Below, piece by piece: positions 53,587 to 63,535 of a stretch of 64,000 nt of DNA (position 1 is its first letter; each line of letters begins with the position of its first letter). The notes under the pieces were generated by a model. That model did not search any database. It was not told the DNA's origin and saw only the letters and a list, made by a program, of their open reading frames with translations. The position numbers were made by a program, and so were the translations under genes. Origin of the DNA: Pseudomonas lactis (lineage in GTDB: Bacteria > Pseudomonadota > Gammaproteobacteria > Pseudomonadales > Pseudomonadaceae); NCBI RefSeq assembly GCF_001439845.1, contig NZ_JYLO01000007.1, positions 1-64,000 of the forward strand, read 5' to 3'.

Positions 53587-54450
53587 TCAATCCCCGCGGT
53601 TCAACGACGTCCACAAATGCTGCGCCGCATACGCCCTCAACGGCCGCCACGCCTCGGCCCGCGCGAATAACTGCCGCGCCGACACCGGCCCACCTTCCAA
53701 CGCTGCCAAAGCATTGATCAGCCCGATATCCCCCGACGCAAATGCATCCACCTCGCGCAACTGGCGCATGGCGATGTACTGCGCGGTCCACTCTCCAATC
53801 CCCGGCAACGCAACCAGCCGTGCAACGCCGTCCTGGAGGCTGGCCTTGGGTTCGAAAAGCTGTGGGTCATCCAACAGCGCCTGGGCCACACCAGACAAGG
53901 TACGCCCCCGCGCCTTGGGCATGCCCAGGGTGGCCAGGTCCGCCGCCGCCAGCACTTCAGGTGTCGGAAACAGGTGGGTGATACCGGCGTGCGGGGTTGA
54001 CAGCGCCTGACCATACTGCGCCACCAACTTGCCCGCCAGGCGAATCGCCGCCACCACGGTGATCTGCTGACCCAGCACCGCACGAATCGCCAGCTCCAAC
54101 CCATCCCAGGTGCCAGGCAGCCGCAGGCCAGGACGGGCCGCAACCAGTTGCGCCATCAGGGGGTCCTGCGCCAATTGCGCGTTGATTACCTCAGGCACGG
54201 CATCCAGATCAAACATCCTGCGCAAGCGCCGCTCGATCTCAGGCATGGCGCCAGGCTCGGGAAAGTCGACCGTCACCTCCAGCCAATCCCCCGCCCCCGG
54301 TTCGACGCTGATCCAGCCATGTATCCCTGCCACACTGATGCTGCGTCGGTACACGCCAGCGACCACGGTTTCCAACCCGGTAATCGCTCGCACCGATAAG
54401 AACCCCAGCATCGCCGCCCAGTCGTAGGGCGGTTGATACGCCAACCTCAC
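53587..54450 (-). CDS. alkA: DNA-3-methyladenine glycosylase II (AlkA-like)
   Basis: A 287-residue base-excision repair enzyme. An N-terminal AlkA_N domain (RLAYQPPYDWAAMLGFLSVRAI) is followed by the helix-hairpin-helix motif LVALPGIGEWTAQYIAMR and the catalytic Asp in DAFASGDIGL, the typical HhH-GPD arrangement. It removes alkylated purines. Its start codon overlaps the stop of the upstream arcD-like gene by 4 bases (ATGA), an odd functional pairing, so it may be translated by coupling to a permease. Confidence 0.92.
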   Translation of the reverse strand: MRLAYQPPYDWAAMLGFLSVRAITGLETVVAGVYRRSISVAGIHGWISVEPGAGDWLEVTVDFPEPGAMPEIERRLRRMFDLDAVPEVINAQLAQDPLMAQLVAARPGLRLPGTWDGLELAIRAVLGQQITVVAAIRLAGKLVAQYGQALSTPHAGITHLFPTPEVLAAADLATLGMPKARGRTLSGVAQALLDDPQLFEPKASLQDGVARLVALPGIGEWTAQYIAMRQLREVDAFASGDIGLINALAALEGGPVSARQLFARAEAWRPLRAYAAQHLWTSLNRGD

Positions 54451-55874
54451 AGTGACAATACCCCGCTATACAGCCCGTACGCGGCCAACCCGGCGCCCGC
54501 GATCACGCCGCTGAAAATGCCTTTTTCCACGGTGGTAAACAACGGCTGGCCCTGCTCGCGCTTGGCCAGGGCAAACAGGATCACGCCCGGTGCGTACAGC
54601 AACGCCGACAGCAGCAAGTACTTCAAGCCCCCCGCATACAGCAGCCAAATCGCGTAACCGAGGGCAATCAGCCCCACCAGCAGATCTTTCATGCGCCGGC
54701 GCTGCCAGCCGGCATAGGTTTCGCCGCGCGCGCTCAATAGCACCGCATAGGCCGCCGACCACAAGTAAGGCACCAGGATCATCGACGACGCCAGGTAGAT
54801 CAGGGTGGTGTAGGTGCTGGCTGAAAATAGCGTGATCACCAGGAATGCCTGGATCATCACGTTGGTCAGCCATAAGGCATTGACCGGCACCTGATTGGCG
54901 TTTTCCTTCTTCAGGAACGCCGGCATGGTCTTGTCCTGGGCGGTGGCATAAAGGATTTCCGCGCACAGCAGCGCCCACGAGAGCAACGCCCCGAGCAGCG
55001 AAACCGCCAGGCCGATACTGATCAATACCGCGCCCCAAGGCCCAACGACATGCTCCAACACACCGGCCAGGGACGGGTTCTGCAACTGCGCCAGCTCCGG
55101 CTGGCTCATGATGCCCAGGGACAGCACGTTCACCGGCACCAGCAAGGCCAGCACGCCCACGAAGCCAATCACTGTGGCGCGCCCCACGTCCGAGCGTTTC
55201 TGTGCCCGTGCCGAGTAAACACTGGCGCCTTCGATGCCGATAAAGACAAACACCGTGACCAGCATCATGTGGCGCACCTGCTCGACCACGCTGCCCATCT
55301 GCGGGTTACCCAGGCCCCAGATATCGCGGGTGAAGATATCCGCCTTGAATGCAACCGCAGCGATCACGATAAACATCAGCAGCGGCACAATCTTCGCCAC
55401 CGTCGTTACCTGATTGATGAACGCCGCCTCTTTGATCCCGCGCATCACCAGAAAATGCACCGCCCACAGCAGCAGCGAGGCGCAGCCGATGGCCAGCGGC
55501 GTATTGCCCTGGCCGAACGCCGGAAAAAAGTAGCCGAGGGTGCTGAACAGCAAGACGAAATAACCGACGTTGCCCATCCACGCACTGATCCAGTAACCCC
55601 AGGCGGATGAAAAACCCATGTAGTCGCCGAACCCTGCCTTGGCGTACGCATATACCCCGGAATCCAGCTCGGGCTTACGGTTCGCCAACGTCTGGAACAC
55701 AAAGGCTAGGGTCAGCATGCCGATAGCGGTGATTGCCCAGCCGATCAGTATGGCGCCCACCTCGGCACGGGCGGCCATGTTCTGCGGCAATGAAAAGATG
55801 CCGCCGCCAATCATCGAGCCCACCACCAGGGCGATCAGGGCACTGAGCCGGAGTTTCTGGGCGGGTTGGGTCAT
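54447..55874 (-). CDS. Arginine/ornithine antiporter ArcD paralogue
   Basis: A 475-residue APC-family antiporter with about 12-13 transmembrane segments, closely similar to the ArcD at 56271 along its whole length (shared MIGGGIFSLPQNMAA, AYAKAGFGDYMGFSSAWGYW, FVFIGIEGASVY/IF, LLYAGGxKYLLLSALLYAPG). It is divergent from arcD and separated by 396 bases, so it looks like an inverted gene duplication. It probably exchanges arginine for ornithine or a related basic amino acid. ATG 55874 aligns with the paralogue's start and has AGGA upstream. alkA follows with a 4-base overlap. Confidence 0.88.
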   Translation of the reverse strand: MTQPAQKLRLSALIALVVGSMIGGGIFSLPQNMAARAEVGAILIGWAITAIGMLTLAFVFQTLANRKPELDSGVYAYAKAGFGDYMGFSSAWGYWISAWMGNVGYFVLLFSTLGYFFPAFGQGNTPLAIGCASLLLWAVHFLVMRGIKEAAFINQVTTVAKIVPLLMFIVIAAVAFKADIFTRDIWGLGNPQMGSVVEQVRHMMLVTVFVFIGIEGASVYSARAQKRSDVGRATVIGFVGVLALLVPVNVLSLGIMSQPELAQLQNPSLAGVLEHVVGPWGAVLISIGLAVSLLGALLSWALLCAEILYATAQDKTMPAFLKKENANQVPVNALWLTNVMIQAFLVITLFSASTYTTLIYLASSMILVPYLWSAAYAVLLSARGETYAGWQRRRMKDLLVGLIALGYAIWLLYAGGLKYLLLSALLYAPGVILFALAKREQGQPLFTTVEKGIFSGVIAGAGLAAYGLYSGVLSL

Positions 55875-56270
55875 GCAGGTTCCTCGAAATAAACGGTTGG
55901 GTGACAACTGCGCACGCAAGTAATTCAAATTAATAACGTTGTCATAACATAAGGATATGTAAAGGCACGAAGTTTAGGCTTATTTAGAATTTAAATACGT
56001 CAATTATGAAGCGATAGTCAAACAACGTACAAAAAATTTGCACATTCGCAAATACGAACTAGCGTCAACACCCATGCCCCAACCAATTGATTAACCATAA
56101 AGCAGAGAGCGCTCTACCCAGCGTCTTTGCGGGATTTTTTTCGCCCGCAAAATCTCACCCTAAGTCGTTAATTCACAATGGAATGTGCCAATGAAGTGAT
56201 CTGAGTCAGCTGTTTGATTAGCGCACGGAATTATTCTGTGGTCTCTCTTCTCCTGCATTGGAGTCATGCA
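55875..56270. other. Divergent promoter region between the two arcD genes
   Basis: No gene is seen in these 396 bases. The stretch 55920-56040 is AT-rich. TTGATTAACCATAA (56091-56104) only half matches an Anr/Fnr box. A hairpin TTTGCGGG/CCCGCAAA with a T-rich loop (56126-56151) lies in the probable arcD leader. I see no full ArgR site. Confidence 0.5.
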
Positions 56271-57698
56271 ATGTCTGAAACTCCCGGAAAACTTCGATTA
56301 GGCGCCCTGGTCGCACTTGTCGTCGGCTCGATGATTGGCGGCGGCATCTTTTCATTGCCGCAAAACATGGCCGCCAGCGCCGATGTCGGTGCGGTGTTGA
56401 TTGGCTGGGTGATTACCGCCATCGGTATGTTGACCCTCGCCTTCGTGTTCCAGACCCTCGCCAACCGCAAGCCTGACCTCGACGGCGGGGTCTACGCCTA
56501 CGCCAAGGCCGGTTTCGGCGACTACATGGGCTTTTCATCCGCCTGGGGCTACTGGATCAGCGCCTGGCTGGGCAACGTCGGCTACTTCGTCTTGCTGTTC
56601 AGCACCCTGGGCTACTTCTTCCCGGTCTTTGGCGAAGGCAACACCCCGACGGCGGTGATCGCTGCGTCAGTGCTGTTGTGGGCCGTGCATTTCCTGGTGC
56701 TGCGCGGGATCAAGGAAGCCGCGTTCATCAACCTGGTGACCACCGTCGCCAAGGTGGTGCCGCTGCTGCTGTTCGTGCTCATCGCGCTGTTCGCGTTCAA
56801 GCTGGACATCTTCACCGCTGACATCTGGGGCGTGAAAAACCCTGACCTGGGCAGTGTGATGAACCAAGTGCGCAACATGATGCTGGTCACCGTGTGGGTG
56901 TTTATCGGCATCGAAGGCGCGAGCATCTTCTCGTCCCGTGCCGAAAAACGCAGTGACGTGGGCAAGGCCACCGTGATCGGCTTTATCACCGTGCTGCTGT
57001 TCCTGATGCTGGTGAACGTGCTGTCCCTGGGGATCATGACCCAACCGGAACTGGCCAAGCTGCAGAACCCGTCGATGGCCGCCGTGCTGGAGCATGTGGT
57101 GGGCCACTGGGGTGCGGTGCTGATCAGTGTGGGCTTGATCATCTCGCTGCTCGGCGCGCTGCTGTCTTGGGTGCTGCTGTGTGCGGAGATCATGTTCGCC
57201 GCCGCCAAAGACCACACCATGCCGGAGTTCCTGCGCAAGGAAAACGCCAACCATGTGCCGGTCAACGCGCTGTGGCTGACCAACGCAATGGTGCAGATAT
57301 TCCTGGTGATCACGCTGTTTTCCGCCAGCACTTACCTGTCGCTGATCTACCTCGCCACCTCGATGATTCTGGTGCCTTACCTGTGGTCGGCGGCCTATGC
57401 CCTGCTGCTGGCGGTGCGCGGCGAGACCTACGAGAACGCCCTCAAAGAGCGCAAGAAAGACCTGTTCATCGGCGCCATCGCCCTGATCTATGCGATCTGG
57501 CTGCTGTATGCCGGCGGCACCAAATACCTGCTGCTCTCCGCCCTGCTCTACGCCCCCGGCGCGATCCTGTTCGCCAAGGCCAAGCGTGAACTGGGCAAAC
57601 CGATTTTCACCCCCGTCGAGAAGCTGATTTTCGCCGCAGTGGTCATTGGCGCCCTGGTGGCGGCCTATGGGCTCTACGACGGCTTCCTGACCCTGTAA
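56271..57698 (+). CDS. arcD: Arginine/ornithine antiporter ArcD
   Basis: A 475-residue inner-membrane antiporter that brings in arginine and exports ornithine in the arginine deiminase pathway. It has the family N-terminus LGALVALVVGSMIGGGIFSLPQN and 12-13 transmembrane segments. Start ATG 56271 has GGAG 8-9 bases upstream and equals the paralogue's start. First gene of arcDABC, 24 bases before arcA. In Pseudomonas this operon is induced by low oxygen (Anr) and arginine (ArgR). Confidence 0.93.
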   Translation: MSETPGKLRLGALVALVVGSMIGGGIFSLPQNMAASADVGAVLIGWVITAIGMLTLAFVFQTLANRKPDLDGGVYAYAKAGFGDYMGFSSAWGYWISAWLGNVGYFVLLFSTLGYFFPVFGEGNTPTAVIAASVLLWAVHFLVLRGIKEAAFINLVTTVAKVVPLLLFVLIALFAFKLDIFTADIWGVKNPDLGSVMNQVRNMMLVTVWVFIGIEGASIFSSRAEKRSDVGKATVIGFITVLLFLMLVNVLSLGIMTQPELAKLQNPSMAAVLEHVVGHWGAVLISVGLIISLLGALLSWVLLCAEIMFAAAKDHTMPEFLRKENANHVPVNALWLTNAMVQIFLVITLFSASTYLSLIYLATSMILVPYLWSAAYALLLAVRGETYENALKERKKDLFIGAIALIYAIWLLYAGGTKYLLLSALLYAPGAILFAKAKRELGKPIFTPVEKLIFAAVVIGALVAAYGLYDGFLTL

Positions 57699-57722
57699 TT
57701 GTTGTTCACTGGAGGATCTGTA

Positions 57723-58979
57723 ATGACCACGGAAAAAGTGAAGTACGGCGTACATTCCGAAGCCGGCAAACTGCGCAAAGTCATGGTGTGCTCCCCAGGT
57801 TTGGCCCACCAGCGGCTGACCCCCAACAACTGCGACGAGCTGCTGTTCGATGACGTGCTATGGGTGGCCCAGGCCAAGCGCGACCACTTCGACTTCGTCA
57901 CCAAGATGCGCGAGCGGGACATTGATGTGCTGGAAATGCACAACCTGCTCACCGACATCGTCGCCAACCCCGAAGCGCTGGACTGGATCCTGGAGCGCAA
58001 GATCACCGCCAACACCGTAGGCCTGGGCCTGGTCGATGAAGTTGGCTCGTGGCTGCGCAGCCTGGAGCCGCGCAAAATCAGCGAATACCTGATTGGCGGC
58101 GTATCGGCCGACGACCTGCCGAGCAGCTTCGGTGGCAAGACCATCGAGATGTTCCGCGATTTTCTCGGCCACGCCAGCTTCATCCTACCGCCGCTGCCCA
58201 ACACCCAGTTCACCCGAGACACCACCTGCTGGATCTACGGCGGCGTGACGCTCAACCCGATGTACTGGCCGGCGCGACGCCAGGAAACCCTGCTGACCAG
58301 CGCCATCTACAAATTCCACCCTGAGTTCACCAACGCGGACTTCCAGATCTGGTACGGCGACCCCGACCTGGAACATGGCGCCGCGACGCTCGAAGGCGGC
58401 GACGTGATGCCGATTGGCAATGGCGTGGTGTTGATCGGCATGGGTGAGCGCTCCTCCCACCAGGCCATCGGCCAACTGGCGCGCAACCTGTTCCAGAACA
58501 AAGCCGTGGAACGCGTCATCGTTGCCGGCCTGCCCAAATCCCGCGCGGCGATGCACCTGGACACCGTGTTCAGCTTCTGCGACCGCGACCTGGTCACCGT
58601 TTTCCCCGAAGTGGTCAACCAGATCGTGCCCTTCACCCTGCGCCCTGACGAGAGCAAGCCCCACGGCATCGATATCCAGCGCGAGAAAACCAACTTCCTC
58701 GAAACCGTGGCTGCAGCGCTCAACCTCAAGGCCCTGCGCGTGGTCGAGACCGGCGGCAACAGCTTCGCCGCCGAACGCGAGCAATGGGATGACGGCAACA
58801 ACGTGGTGGCCGTGGAGCCGGGCGTGGTGATTGGCTACGACCGCAACACCTACACCAACACCCTGCTGCGCAAGGCCGGTGTGGAAGTCATCACCATCAG
58901 CGCCGGTGAACTCGGCCGTGGCCGTGGCGGCGGCCACTGCATGACCTGCCCGATCATCCGCGACCCTATCGACTATTAA
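57723..58979 (+). CDS. arcA: Arginine deiminase
   Basis: A 418-residue enzyme that turns arginine into citrulline and ammonia. Catalytic residues are visible: Asp/Glu in [10 protein letters not shown], the His in [13 protein letters not shown], and the nucleophilic Cys in [13 protein letters not shown] near 406. Start ATG has GGAGGA 8 bases upstream. Second gene of arcDABC. Confidence 0.97.
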   Translation: MTTEKVKYGVHSEAGKLRKVMVCSPGLAHQRLTPNNCDELLFDDVLWVAQAKRDHFDFVTKMRERDIDVLEMHNLLTDIVANPEALDWILERKITANTVGLGLVDEVGSWLRSLEPRKISEYLIGGVSADDLPSSFGGKTIEMFRDFLGHASFILPPLPNTQFTRDTTCWIYGGVTLNPMYWPARRQETLLTSAIYKFHPEFTNADFQIWYGDPDLEHGAATLEGGDVMPIGNGVVLIGMGERSSHQAIGQLARNLFQNKAVERVIVAGLPKSRAAMHLDTVFSFCDRDLVTVFPEVVNQIVPFTLRPDESKPHGIDIQREKTNFLETVAAALNLKALRVVETGGNSFAAEREQWDDGNNVVAVEPGVVIGYDRNTYTNTLLRKAGVEVITISAGELGRGRGGGHCMTCPIIRDPIDY

Positions 58980-58991
58980 GGAGATTCCATC

Positions 58992-60002
58992 ATGGCTTTC
59001 AATATGCGCAACCGCAGCCTGCTGTCGCTGATGCACCACACCACCCGCGAGCTGCATTACCTGCTGGACCTGTCCCGCGACCTCAAGCGTGCCAAATACA
59101 CCGGCACCGAGCGCCCGCACTTGCAGGGCAAGAACATCGCGCTGATCTTCGAAAAAACCTCGACCCGCACTCGCTGTGCCTTCGAAGTCGCGGCCCATGA
59201 CCAAGGCGCCCACGTCACCTATATCGACCCGGTGTCGTCGCAGATCGGCCACAAAGAAAGCATGAAAGACACCGCCCGCGTATTGGGCCGGATGTTCGAT
59301 GCCATTGAATACCGTGGCTTTGAACAGGAAATCGTCGAAGATCTGGCCAAGTTTGCGGGCGTGCCGGTGTTCAACGGCCTCACCGCCGAATTCCACCCGA
59401 CCCAGATGATCGCCGACACCCTGACCATGCGCGAACACAGCGACAAGCCGCTGCATGACATCAGCTACGCGTACCTGGGGGACGCGCGCTACAACATGGG
59501 CAACTCGCTGCTGATGATCGGCGCCAAGCTCGGCATGGACGTGCGCATCGGCGCGCCGAAAGCGCTGTGGCCCCATGAAGATTTCATCAAAGAGTGCCAG
59601 GCCTTTGCCGAGGAAAGCGGCGCACGCATCACCATCACCGAAGACCCTGCAGAGGCCGTGAAGGGCGTGGACTTCATCCACACCGATATCTGGGTGTCCA
59701 TGGGCGAACCGGTGGAAGCGTGGGACGAGCGCATCGAGCAACTGCTGCCGTACCAGGTCAACGCCAAGATGATGAAAGCCTCGGGCAACCCTCGGGTGAA
59801 ATTCATGCATTGCCTGCCGGCGTTCCACAACAGTGAAACCAAGGTCGGCAAGGACATCGCAGCGCGCTATCCGCACCTGGCCAATGGCGTGGAAGTGACC
59901 GAAGAGGTGTTTGAGTCGCCGGCCAATATCGCCTTCGAGCAGGCGGAAAACCGCATGCATACCATCAAGGCGATTCTGGTGTCGGCGTTGGCAGACATCT
60001 AA
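58992..60002 (+). CDS. arcB: Catabolic ornithine carbamoyltransferase
   Basis: A 336-residue transcarbamoylase that converts citrulline and phosphate to ornithine and carbamoyl phosphate. The carbamoyl-phosphate site [12 protein letters not shown] and the ornithine site with MHCLPAFH are intact. The start is 12 bases after arcA. It is of the catabolic type by context and by its [18 protein letters not shown]-terminus. Confidence 0.96.
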   Translation: MAFNMRNRSLLSLMHHTTRELHYLLDLSRDLKRAKYTGTERPHLQGKNIALIFEKTSTRTRCAFEVAAHDQGAHVTYIDPVSSQIGHKESMKDTARVLGRMFDAIEYRGFEQEIVEDLAKFAGVPVFNGLTAEFHPTQMIADTLTMREHSDKPLHDISYAYLGDARYNMGNSLLMIGAKLGMDVRIGAPKALWPHEDFIKECQAFAEESGARITITEDPAEAVKGVDFIHTDIWVSMGEPVEAWDERIEQLLPYQVNAKMMKASGNPRVKFMHCLPAFHNSETKVGKDIAARYPHLANGVEVTEEVFESPANIAFEQAENRMHTIKAILVSALADI

Positions 60003-60010
60003 CCCCACTC

Positions 60011-60120
60011 TGATCGTTCCCACGCTCCGCGTGGGAATGCAGCCAGTGGCGCTCTGCGCCACAAGAGCGGACGCAGAGCGTCCGGTGAGGCATTCCCACG
60101 CAGAGCGTGGGAACGATCAT
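60011..60120. repeat. Inverted pair of the GTTCCCACGC palindrome inside the arc operon
   Basis: Two inverted copies of TGATCGTTCCCACGC...GTGGGAA enclose a GC-rich inner hairpin (GGCGCTCTGCGCC...). It starts 9 bases after arcB and lies 19 bases before arcC. Related to the palindrome at 17195. In the mRNA it would form a large stem between arcB and arcC. Confidence 0.85.
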
Positions 60121-60138
60121 TCTAGAAGGACATTCTGT

Positions 60139-61068
60139 ATGCGCATCGTCGTAGCCCTGGGCGGCAACGCCCTCCTGCGTCGTGGTGAACCCATGACCGC
60201 AGACAACCAACGCGCCAATATCCGCATCGCCACCGAACAGATCGCCAAGATCCACCCCGGCAACGAACTGGTGATCGCCCACGGCAATGGCCCGCAAGTC
60301 GGCCTGCTGTCATTGCAGGCGGCGGCCTACACCAGCGTCTCGCCTTACCCGCTGGACGTGCTGGGCGCCGAGACCGAGGGCATGATCGGCTACATCATCG
60401 AACAGGAACTGGGCAACCTGCTGGACTTCGAAGTGCCGTTCGCCACCCTGCTCACCCAGGTCGAAGTCGACGCCAAGGACCCGGCCTTCCAGAACCCCAC
60501 CAAGCCTATCGGCCCTGTGTACCCCAAAGCCGAAGCCGAGAAGCTCGCCGCCGAAAAAGGCTGGGCCATCGCGCCCGACGGCGACAAATACCGCCGCGTG
60601 GTCGCCAGCCCGCGCCCCAAACGCATCTTTGAAATCCGCCCGATCAAATGGCTGCTGGAGAAAAAAGCCATCGTGATCTGCGCCGGTGGCGGCGGCATCC
60701 CAACGATGTATGGCGAAGACGGCAAGCTCAAGGGCATCGAGGCGGTGATCGACAAAGACCTGTGCTCCTCCTTGCTGGCCACGCAACTGGAGGCCGATTT
60801 GCTGGTCATCGCCACCGACGTCAACGCCGCCTTTATCGACTTCGGCAAGCCAACCCAGAAGGCCATCAGCCAGGCCCACCCCGACGATATGGAAAAACTC
60901 GGCTTCGCCGCTGGCTCCATGGGCCCCAAGGTACAAGCCGCCTGCGAGTTCGCCCGTCAGACTGGCAAAACCGCGGTGATCGGTTCACTCTCGGACATCG
61001 AAGCCATCGTCCAGGGCAGCGCCGGCACGCGCATCAGCACGGCAAAACCTGGCATCACCTACCTGTGA
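60139..61068 (+). CDS. arcC: Carbamate kinase
   Basis: A 309-residue amino-acid-kinase-fold enzyme that makes ATP from carbamoyl phosphate and ADP, the energy step of the arginine deiminase pathway. Motifs: [38 protein letters not shown] and [11 protein letters not shown] 60139 has AGAAGGA upstream and starts at the first strand; the frame's upstream extension runs through the repeat. Last recognised gene of arcDABC. Confidence 0.96.
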   Translation: MRIVVALGGNALLRRGEPMTADNQRANIRIATEQIAKIHPGNELVIAHGNGPQVGLLSLQAAAYTSVSPYPLDVLGAETEGMIGYIIEQELGNLLDFEVPFATLLTQVEVDAKDPAFQNPTKPIGPVYPKAEAEKLAAEKGWAIAPDGDKYRRVVASPRPKRIFEIRPIKWLLEKKAIVICAGGGGIPTMYGEDGKLKGIEAVIDKDLCSSLLATQLEADLLVIATDVNAAFIDFGKPTQKAISQAHPDDMEKLGFAAGSMGPKVQAACEFARQTGKTAVIGSLSDIEAIVQGSAGTRISTAKPGITYL

Positions 61069-61086
61069 AGTTGAGGAGAAACGCCT

Positions 61087-61449
61087 ATGGCTATCTTTGA
61101 ACCCGGCCACTTGCATATCGAGCGACACGCGCTGAACAAGGACGATGTCAGCTACGACCTGTGCCTGGACTACGAAGTCGTCACGGATGACCGCGAAGGC
61201 AAAGGCATGCAGTTCACCCTGCATGGCAGCATCCAGGGCAAGGACATGAAGGAAACGTTTTTCCTGCCCAAGGACCAGGCCTATAACTTCGCCAGCAATG
61301 TGACCAAGATTGTCGAAAAATACGGCATTCCCAAGACCCATAGCAGCGTCGGTTCACAGCACAAGCATTACGATCTGATGTTTGAGGATGTGCGCCACCA
61401 GTTGGATATGAAATCCGGCGACCCGGTCAAACCCGAACACCTGGAATAA
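61087..61449 (+). CDS. DUF5064 family protein
   Basis: A 120-residue soluble protein (MAIFEPGHLHIERHALN, YDLCLDYEV, FTLHGSIQGKDMKETFFLPKDQAYNF). It is of the Pseudomonas DUF5064 family, function unknown. GAGGAG precedes the ATG, and the gene is 18 bases after arcC, so it may be cotranscribed with the arc operon. Confidence 0.82.
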   Translation: MAIFEPGHLHIERHALNKDDVSYDLCLDYEVVTDDREGKGMQFTLHGSIQGKDMKETFFLPKDQAYNFASNVTKIVEKYGIPKTHSSVGSQHKHYDLMFEDVRHQLDMKSGDPVKPEHLE

Positions 61450-61466
61450 CCTGCCCCCCAATCGAA

Positions 61467-61555
61467 TGTGGGAGCTGGCTTGCCTGCGATAGCGACGTGT
61501 CAGACGATATTTTCGGTAACTGACCCACCGCCATCGCAGGCAAGCCAGCTCCCAC
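61467..61555. repeat. [27 protein letters not shown] family
   Basis: Complete inverted pair between the DUF5064 gene and gcsR. Confidence 0.92.
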
Positions 61556-61621
61556 ATTTTGATCTCCACCGGCTCCAAGGCATACTTGCCGCCTCTGCTC
61601 TTCAGAATTGCCAATCGCCCC

Positions 61622-63130
61622 ATGCGTATCCACGTCAGCTTCATCGACCGCGTCGGCATCACCCAGGAAGTCCTGGCCTTGCTCGGTGGGCGCAATCTCA
61701 ATCTGGATGCGGTGGAGATGGTGCCGCCCAATGTCTATATCGATGCGCCGACCCTCAGCGCCGAAGTGCTCGAAGAACTGCGCGACGCGTTGTTCAGCGT
61801 GCACGGCGTGCAAGCGGTAAAGGTCGTCGACATCCTTCCGGGCCAGCGTCGCCACCTGCAACTCGACGCCCTGCTGGCGGCCATGACCGACCCGGTGCTG
61901 GCCCTGGACAGTGCAGGCAAGATCCTGCTGGCCAATCCGGCGCTGATCGCCTTGTACGGGCGTGAACCGGCCGGCGAAAGCATCGCCGAGCTGTTCGATG
62001 ATCCAGCCTTACTGGAAACCTTGCTGGACCAGGGCTTTCGCTTGCCGTTGCGCGAGATCAGCGTGAACGGCCAGACCTTGCTGCTGGGCGCCACGCCGAT
62101 CACCGACGCCGGCGCCCTGCTCACCCTCTACCAGCCCAACCGCATCGGCGAACAACTGTCGGCGCTGCACCATGACCATGCCGAAGGGTTTGATGCGCTG
62201 CTGGGCGAGTCCCCGGCGATCCGCACGCTCAAGGCTCGGGCGCAACGGGTGGCGGCGCTGGATGCACCGCTGCTGATCCAGGGCGAAACCGGTACCGGCA
62301 AAGAACTGGTGGCCCGCGCCTGCCACGCCATCAGTGCGCGTCACAGTGCGCCGTTTCTGGCATTGAACTGCGCGGCACTGCCGGAAAATCTCGCCGAAAG
62401 TGAATTGTTCGGCTATGCGCCTGGCGCCTTTACCGGCGCGCAACGCGGTGGCAAACCAGGGCTGATGGAGCTGGCCAACCAGGGCACGGTGTTCCTCGAT
62501 GAGATCGGTGAGATGTCGCCGTACCTGCAAGCCAAACTGCTGCGTTTTCTCAATGACGGCAGCTTTCGCCGCGTGGGCGGTGACCGCGAGGTGAAGGTCA
62601 ATGTGCGCATCCTCAGCGCCACCCACCGCGACCTGGAAAAGATGGTCAGCGAAGGCACCTTTCGCGAAGACTTGTTCTACCGCCTCAACGTGCTCAATGT
62701 CGCCGTGCCGCCCTTGCGTGAACGCGGCCAGGACATCCTGCTGCTTGCGCGCTACTTCATGCAGCAAGCGTGCGCGCAGATCCAGCGTCCGGTTTGCCGC
62801 CTGGCACCGGGTACCTATCCAGCCCTGCTGGGCAACCACTGGCCGGGTAATGTACGGCAGTTGCAAAACGTGATCTTCCGCGCTGCCGCCATCTGCGAAA
62901 GCAGCCTTGTGGACATCGGCGACCTGGACATCGCCGGCACCTCCGTGGCGCGCCAGAGCGATGGCGAAGTCGACAGCCTGGAACAGGCCGTGGAAGATTT
63001 CGAGCGCAGCCTGCTGGAAAGCCTCTACAGCCGCTACCCCTCGACCCGCCAACTGGCCAGCCGCTTGCAAACCTCCCACACGGCGATCGCCCACCGCCTG
63101 CGCAAGTACGGCATTCCCAACAAGCCCTGA
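61622..63130 (+). CDS. gcsR: GcsR, TyrR-like sigma-54 activator of the glycine cleavage system
   Basis: A 502-residue enhancer-binding protein. An N-terminal ACT domain ([21 protein letters not shown], 1-75) is followed by a PAS domain (about 80-185), an AAA+ domain with Walker A GETGTGKE, the sigma-54 contact motif GAFTGA and Walker [11 protein letters not shown], and a C-terminal TyrR-type helix-turn-helix ([25 protein letters not shown]). Paralogues TyrR/PhhR share this layout. Its place directly before gcvH with tandem operators and a sigma-54 promoter fits P. aeruginosa GcsR (PA2449), which senses glycine. The ATG at 61622 matches the TyrR-family start. Confidence 0.92.
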   Translation: MRIHVSFIDRVGITQEVLALLGGRNLNLDAVEMVPPNVYIDAPTLSAEVLEELRDALFSVHGVQAVKVVDILPGQRRHLQLDALLAAMTDPVLALDSAGKILLANPALIALYGREPAGESIAELFDDPALLETLLDQGFRLPLREISVNGQTLLLGATPITDAGALLTLYQPNRIGEQLSALHHDHAEGFDALLGESPAIRTLKARAQRVAALDAPLLIQGETGTGKELVARACHAISARHSAPFLALNCAALPENLAESELFGYAPGAFTGAQRGGKPGLMELANQGTVFLDEIGEMSPYLQAKLLRFLNDGSFRRVGGDREVKVNVRILSATHRDLEKMVSEGTFREDLFYRLNVLNVAVPPLRERGQDILLLARYFMQQACAQIQRPVCRLAPGTYPALLGNHWPGNVRQLQNVIFRAAAICESSLVDIGDLDIAGTSVARQSDGEVDSLEQAVEDFERSLLESLYSRYPSTRQLASRLQTSHTAIAHRLRKYGIPNKP

Positions 63131-63150
63131 CGGAATAAACGCGGTTCAAC

Positions 63151-63239
63151 TGTGGGAGCTGGCTTGCCTGCGATAGCGGTGGGTCATCCAGCTCCTTAGT
63201 GACGGGTAGACCGCCATCGCAGGCAAGCCAGCTCCCACA
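63151..63239. repeat. [27 protein letters not shown] family
   Basis: Complete inverted pair 21 bases after gcsR. It separates gcsR from the gcvH control region. Confidence 0.92.
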
Positions 63240-63277
63240 AAGGGGCAATCCAGATTTGGTCTGGGAACGACATTCAG

Positions 63278-63314
63278 TGTACTGAAAGCGCTACAGCGTA
63301 ACGATATCGCTACA
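63278..63314 (+). promoter_or_regulatory. Two tandem GcsR-type operators upstream of gcvH
   Basis: TGTACTG-AAAG-CGCTACA (63278-63295) and CGTAACG-ATAT-CGCTACA (63297-63314) start 19 bases apart. Both follow the pattern TGTAxxG-N4-CGxTxCx known for GcsR sites. They lie about 150-180 bases upstream of the sigma-54 promoter, a normal enhancer distance. Confidence 0.7.
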
Positions 63315-63377
63315 ACCCTGCTTTTTGCGCGCCATGCAAGGCTTTGATCCACATAGGCTTTTTTTCACGCACCCGGC

Positions 63378-63395
63378 TGTAGCGAAAACGCTACA
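63378..63395 (+). promoter_or_regulatory. Third GcsR-type operator, perfect palindrome
   Basis: TGTAGCG-AAAA-CGCTACA has perfect 7-base arms. It is 65 bases upstream of the sigma-54 -24 element. Confidence 0.75.
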
Positions 63396-63459
63396 GTCGC
63401 GCGACATAACCTCATAACCAATTTTATTAACTTACTGATTTATAAAGACTTATTAACCT

Positions 63460-63475
63460 TGGCCGCGATATTGCT
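63460..63475 (+). promoter_or_regulatory. Sigma-54 promoter of gcvH-gcvP
   Basis: TGGCCGCGATATTGCT has GG and GC exactly 10 bases apart and TTGCT at -12, a good -24/-12 match. It lies about 60 bases before gcvH, downstream of three GcsR-type sites. Confidence 0.8.
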
Positions 63476-63535
63476 AAGCAACTCCCCATTATTCCAATCC
63501 CGTCCACCAGACGATTCTGGCCCTGAGGAGTTTCC

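Noticed and set aside
56091..56104. Anr/Fnr box before arcD
   Set aside because: Only TTGAT matches; the second half (CATAA) does not fit ATCAA, so I list it only as a weak similarity.
58185..60062. 625-codon open frame on the minus strand opposite arcA/arcB
   Set aside because: Antisense shadow of two enzymes with intact catalytic motifs; no independent start signal.
7326..63239. Regularly recurring repeats as a CRISPR array
   Set aside because: The repeats are inverted pairs scattered over tens of kilobases, not direct repeats with equal spacers, and no cas gene is present.
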